A stretch of DNA of 64,000 bases from Desmodesmus armatus (taxonomy: Eukaryota; Chlorophyta; Chlorophyceae; Sphaeropleales; Scenedesmaceae), in assembly GCA_007449985.2 (NCBI GenBank), contig VIIQ02000131.1, positions 186,001 to 250,000 on the forward strand, read 5' to 3'. Positions 59,767-64,000 of this stretch are shown here, one piece after another. The notes beneath the pieces are model-generated. The model searched no databases. It saw only the letters and a list, made by a program, of their open reading frames with translations, and was not told the DNA's origin. The translations under genes and the position numbers were made by a program. Position 1 is the stretch's first letter, and each line of letters starts with the position of its first letter.

Positions 59767-62700
59767 AGGTTCAAGGAGGATGTTGCGTTGATGAAGAGCA
59801 TGGGTGTCAAGTACTACCGCATGTCCATCGCATGGTCACGCATCTTCCCCAACGGCAAGGGCAAGGTGCGAGGGGTTTAGGGCTTTTGAGATTTGGGGCT
59901 AGCAGGGTCCCAGCAGGGTTCAGGGTTGAACAGATTCCTGCAAGGAACCCGACAATGCTGACAGTGGGTGGTGTAGCTGGTGCCTGCAAGGTTGCTGGAT
60001 TGCAGTTACTGGCTGCCTTGCAATACAGCCACAAACATGAAAACCCGTGCGTGACTGGTGCCCAGCAAGAAACACATGACAGCTGTTTACTGCGTCCAAT
60101 GAAAGCCCTGCCACTCACTGATCTTACAGCGGCCTGCCTGCCTGCCTGCATCTCTGTTCATGTTCATGTTCATGCCTGTAGGTCAACGAGCGCGGTGTGG
60201 CCTTCTACAACCGCCTGATCAACGAGCTGATTGCCAACCGCATCATGCCCGTGGTCACACTATACCACTGGGACCTGCCGCTGTCGCTGCAGGTGTGTCA
60301 CTATTACGTAATCGCTGAGCTACATAATGTTGCCATGCATTTGACTGGTTTGACTGTCTTGCTTGGGGTGTGGTTGGGGTGGATCACATCCTTGGGTGCC
60401 TGATGCAACAGCGATGGCAGCAGGCGCATGTGGACCTCAGCTGCTGAGTAAGTGCAGTTGTCGAATGGTCCTGAATGGCTTGCAGTTGTGTCACAACCAC
60501 CAATTGGCAGCCATTCACGCTCACTGCTACTGATAAAATATTCACCATGGCCTCGCATCTCACACTGCCTGCGCATAACCCCTCCTTCCTCTATCCCTAC
60601 CTGCCTGCCTACCTACCTACCTGCCTCTCTGCCCCCCCCCCCCTCAGATTGAGGAGGATGGGTGGCTCAACCCCAAGATCGTGGACCACTTTGTCAAGTA
60701 CGCCAAGATGTGCTTCACACGCTTCGGTGACCGTGTCAAGTACTGGATCACCATCAACGAGCCATGGTGAGGCCTATAGCCACCTTTGTTTCCCGCACAT
60801 ACGATTTGCAGTCCCCGCTTTGGTGGCAGCACTCAGTACTGCCGGGCTGTACAGCTAGCTGGGGTTGGGGTCTGACGGGTGGGCTGCAGTTGGGTGCAAG
60901 GCTTATCCGGGTCGTGTAGGGATTCAGCATCAATGCGCCATGGTGAGGCGGTGGCTGTTTTGTTGAACAGCTAGCTAGGGCTGAGCTTCTTGCTGCTTGC
61001 GTTGCTCGACTGGTGGCTCCACATCGGAGAAACCACTGGCAGCCTCGTGTGCAAGCTGCTGTTGCTTGTGCATCATGTGTGCTGACCCTGCTGTGTGCTG
61101 TGCTGTGCTGTGCTGCGCGCAGGTGTGCTGCTGTGCTGGGCCACGACAGCGGTGGCCAGCACGCCCCCGGGCGCACCGTGGACCCCGCCCGTGAGGTGTA
61201 CAAGGTGGCACACCACATGCTCATCGCACACGCACGCACCTACCAGATGTACCAGTAAGCAGCACCTTCTCTGTTTTCAAATCAGACAGTGTCTTATCTG
61301 TTTCCACATTAGACAGTGTCTTATCTGCGCTCAATGTAACACCCACTAGCTTCGGTCAAACTGTTGTTTTGGATGACGTGGAAGCTGCAGCTGAGCTTGC
61401 CTGCACAGAGTGTGTCATGTGTCAGGGGGGGGGGGCGCTAAGGTTGTTGTCGGACACTAGGCTAAGAAGTTGAAACTGGGACCCCCCGCCCACCCACCCA
61501 CCCACCCCTAAATATCCTCTGAACGTCTTGTTACTGGCCTATGCAAGGCCTAAAGTGTTATTATATATTTTTACATGTTTCCTGAGGTACTCTGATGGCC
61601 ACAAGGGTGTTGTTGTGTTCTATCAGTCAAGAGACCTGTGGAGCACGGCAGCGGCGGTCAGCGACGTGATCAAAGCACTGCTGTGCAGCCCTAGAAACAC
61701 ACATGAAACAACACAGTTGGTACAACCAATCAGCATGCCTGTTCAATTACATGTGCCCTCAAACCTGCTCAGAGTCTGTAGCAGGACACACCAATCCTGT
61801 TGCACCTCTGTTGTCGGCTGTGGTGGTCTGGGTGCATCTGCTGCCAGTGAGACAGCATGTGGTACTTCCAAACCACAGCTGGTGGGTCACGGTCACACAA
61901 AGGGACATTTGCAGGGACCGTTGGTGCTGGGGGCTGACTTGGTGCTGGTCTGTGCACTCTTGTGACGCATGTCTGGGTACTGGCATCATGGGGGCTGACT
62001 TGGTGCCGGGCACCGTGCCACGGCTATAGTACTGGCATGGGCAGCCTCAGGGGTAATGGTACCTAAAGATGGTCAGAACATGCTTATATCAACTCAGTTT
62101 TTCGATAGCTTTTGAATGCGCTACTTCCCAGCTTCATCCGCTGCTCCTACAAGAAGTTGACAGCATGCCAGGAAGTTACTGTAACCCAGCTTGACCCACC
62201 CACCCACCCCCCTGTTTTCAACCTGCTCAGATTGCTGTCAATTTCTTCTTACCATATGTTATTTATAATGTTATAAATCTATTGTGAAAGTACCAAGTCA
62301 AAGTCCAGCCTAGTGTCCAAAGTTGACTGGACTGCCCCCCCCCCTGCATGTGTGCTTGTTTACCTTCAAAAGCAGCTTCAAAAGTAAACACCTACGTCGC
62401 ACCTTGCACTGGTCAGCAGTCAGCAGTAGTCATGGTGTGTGCCCTTATGTTGACTAGAACTGCACCACTCAAGACAAGGTGTCCCTGTATGTGCGCCTGT
62501 GTGCCTGTGCACCTGTACCCCCACCACGCGCAAGCAGCGCGGCAAGATTTGCACCACTCATGTCATTGTGTCCCTGTCTGTGCGCCTGTACCGTCATCAC
62601 TGCTCGTAGGCGTGCCTTCAAGCGCAAGCAGCGCGGCAAAAATTGCACCTCTCATATCATTGTGTCTGTGTGCTTGTATCGTCATCAATGCTCGCAGGCG

Positions 62701-64000
62701 TGCCTTCAAGCGCAAGCAGCGCGGCAAGATCGGTCTGGCGCTCAACGGCGACTGGTACGAGGCCAAGCCCGCAGCAGACCTGGGCGAGCAGCGCCGCAAC
62801 GAGAAGGCAGCAGAGCGCGCCCTGGAGTTCACCATCGGCTGGTTTGCACGCCCCGTGTACCAGGTGCGCATGAATCAACCCTGCTGCTGCCGTGCTGCGT
62901 GCTGTGTCATGCTGTGGCGTGTTGATGGGTGTCACCGCACAATGTGTTGAGGCTTGTGTCGAAGCGTTCAAAATGTATCCCCTGCCTGAAACACTCTCAG
63001 GCTTCGGTCTCGTTGTTCTCATTCATGTTCAATCTTTGTGGCATGGCATGGCTGCTTGTCGAATAATTGTCGACCTGCATGAATGGTGTAATCACCGTTT
63101 TTGCTCTTCTGTTCCGTCCTGTGCTGTGCTGTGCTGGTCTCACCTGTGCTGGGATTCGAATCCTCACCTCCTGCTGTGCTGTGTGCTGTGGTATGCTGTG
63201 CTGTGGTGCGGCAGGGCGACTACCCCTCCGTGATGCGTGAGCGCTGCGGCAACCGTCTGCCGCGCTTCACGCAGGACCAGCGCAACATGCTGGTGGGCTC
63301 TGCTGACTTCTTTGGTCTCAACCACTACAGCAGCCACCTGTGCGAGCAGCCCGCGTGGTACAAGGAGCTGGCGCCAGCACAGGATGATGAGGAGCGGGAG
63401 AACAAGCTGGTGGGTGTGGCAGTTGACTGATAATTAGTACTAGGTGTAGCAGTTGCAACTACAGCAACAGTCAAAGCAGTTGGGCACGGCGAAGGCGTGC
63501 AACTCACAAGGGAGCCAGGGTCTAATCGGGTAAAGCCTGCTTTCTCAGCATACATTGATATTGATTTTTATCAGTAGGTGTGTGTAGAGTTCAAGCAGCA
63601 GTGTTGAGCGGCTGTCGTGCCATGTCGTAGCAATCGTCTTGTGCTGTCTTATGCACAGCGCAGTTCCTTGCTGCGCAAAACACCCATCGCCCAGCTGACC
63701 TTGGGGCCAGAGGCACCCCTTCCCAACAAAAGCCCTGCCAACACCTGAACCCCACCTTTTCTCTCTCGCTGCTGCTGCTGCTGCCGCTGCTGCTGCTGTG
63801 CTTGGCTTCCCTCCTTGCTCCCTGCAGCAAAAGCTGGGTGCGCAGATTGAGCGCATGATGACTGTGGTCACGGGTCAGCGCGCAGCCAGTGAGAGTGAGA
63901 TCCAGGAGGGTGACGTGCCGCCTGAGGGCCAGCCTGACCCCTCTAAAGTGCGGCTGGTGGAGGACGATGACGGTGAGTGAAATCACCGTACTTCATGTTG
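56704..64000 (+). CDS. GH1 beta-glucosidase-like enzyme with long N-terminal extension, 3' end missing
   Basis: Seen: exons 56704-57132, 57296-57356, 57681-57746, 58357-58647, 59040-59410, 59769-59865, 60182-60292, 60648-60766, 61123-61254, 62698-62863, 63215-63409 and 63828-63972 join in phase (about 727 residues so far) if one base is removed from the A6 run near 57027. GH1 begins near residue 351 with [19 protein letters not shown]. It shows [21 protein letters not shown], acid/base Glu in TINEPW (split by an intron), a GKIGLALN block and [11 protein letters not shown]. The nucleophile motif (usually TENG) must lie past base 64000. The extension is Ser/Lys-rich, then acidic with poly-E, then Gly/Arg ([20 protein letters not shown]) and an Ala/Glu helix. 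No signal peptide is seen. Known: GH1 hydrolyses beta-glucosides or related glycosides. Role of the extension is unknown. Confidence 0.88.
57755..57815 (+). repeat. Dispersed repeat, copy C (short)
   Basis: In GH1 intron 3. It has T7, then GGGGGGCGGACCCCCACC, then GGCTGGCCACACACA. It shares the T-tract, oligo-G and core with copy B (22980-23070) but diverges after the core. Confidence 0.7.
57915..58390 (+). repeat. Tandem array of four acceptor-plus-exon-start units
   Basis: CAG-GGCGA(C/A)CC(C/T)ACCCACCAG occurs with exon-like starts at 58025, 58134, 58248 and 58357 (spacing 109, 114, 109). Each is preceded by a CCATCCACTCACCACC-type C-rich tract. Only the last opens the full exon used in the model. 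All three forward frames stay open over most of the array. Confidence 0.9.
58868..58982 (+). repeat. C-rich (CCCCACC/CACACC) tract
   Basis: About 115 nt of CCCCA, CCCACA and CACACC repeats lie in the intron before exon 5, ending about 55 nt before its acceptor. The complementary strand is strongly G-rich and could form G-quadruplexes. Confidence 0.8.
59713..59768 (+). repeat. Uninterrupted CTG repeat abutting a splice acceptor
   Basis: About seventeen CTG triplets run directly into CTCAG, the acceptor of GH1 exon 6 (59769). The repeat takes the place of the pyrimidine tract. Confidence 0.92.
62460..62740 (+). repeat. Tandem copies of intron end, acceptor and exon 10 start
   Basis: GCACC(A/T)CTCA-type starts occur at 62462, 62551 and 62645, and GCAAGCAGCGCGGCAA at about 62530, 62624 and 62713. 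Full exon-like starts GCGTGCCTTCAAGCG occur at 62610 (after CTCGTAG) and 62698 (after CTCGCAG). The last is the one used. Confidence 0.88.

Noticed and set aside
61589..61965. Open stretch beginning after CCTGAG at 61588 that would continue GH1 exon 9 in phase (QYSDGHKG...).
   Set aside because: The exon at 62698 joins in the same phase and restores the expected GH1 segment (KIGLALN). The 61589 stretch has no GH1 similarity, so it is left in the intron.
1..64000. CRISPR arrays, bacterial operons, insertion sequences, reverse transcriptase or viral genes.
   Set aside because: None found; the repeats are intronic tandem copies and microsatellites, and genes are spliced nuclear genes.

Overview
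This is nuclear DNA from a eukaryote, most probably a chlorophyte green alga of the Chlamydomonadales type. The evidence is intron-dense genes (7 to 17 coding exons each), GC-rich exons, CAG/GCN runs coding poly-Q and poly-A, splice acceptors of the form GCTGCAG, a secreted WSC-GH16-proline-rich protein and a membrane TKL kinase with a large ectodomain. The genus cannot be fixed from sequence alone. All gene models below were spliced by hand from reading frame, GT/AG sites and codon phase; I had no transcript or homology search.

Layout. 1-4219 (-): TauD/clavaminate-synthase-like Fe(II)/2-oxoglutarate oxygenase, cut by the window start. 4220-4503: short divergent promoter. 4504-7532 (+): TatD-family metal-dependent hydrolase. 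7533-9067: convergent intergenic space. 9068-18465 (-): one very large gene for a roughly 2,150-residue protein with a Q/P-rich N-terminus carrying RWD motifs, a helical-repeat middle, an acidic linker and an RS-rich, alanine-rich C-terminus; family not recognised. 18466-19072: divergent promoter. 19073-25365 (+): mitochondrial methylmalonate-semialdehyde dehydrogenase, complete, 540 aa. 25366-27997: non-coding. 27998-38644 (+): receptor-like TKL protein kinase. 38645-42074: non-coding. 42075-45943 (+): secreted WSC + GH16 + proline/alanine-rich tail, 781 aa. 45944-49015: non-coding with hairpins and oligo-G. 49016-52113 (+): DDX6/Dhh1-type DEAD-box helicase, complete, 410 aa. 52114-56703: non-coding. 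56704-end (+): GH1 beta-glucosidase-like enzyme with a ~350-residue N-terminal extension, cut by the window end.

The genes are unrelated housekeeping and surface functions; there is no operon or single pathway. The most striking signal lies in the introns. In four of the seven genes, short blocks that straddle an exon-intron boundary have been tandemly duplicated one to three times. Copies of acceptor-side blocks always lie upstream of the real exon, and copies of donor-side blocks always lie downstream, so each array sits inside the intron and carries decoy splice sites. This looks like intron growth by boundary-spanning tandem duplication. Other genome-scale traits are TGCTG/CTG tracts in place of ordinary pyrimidine tracts, many G/C homopolymers of 10-18 nt, a dispersed repeat with a shared GGCTGGCCACACACA core, and three places where a one-base indel is needed to keep an otherwise clean reading frame.
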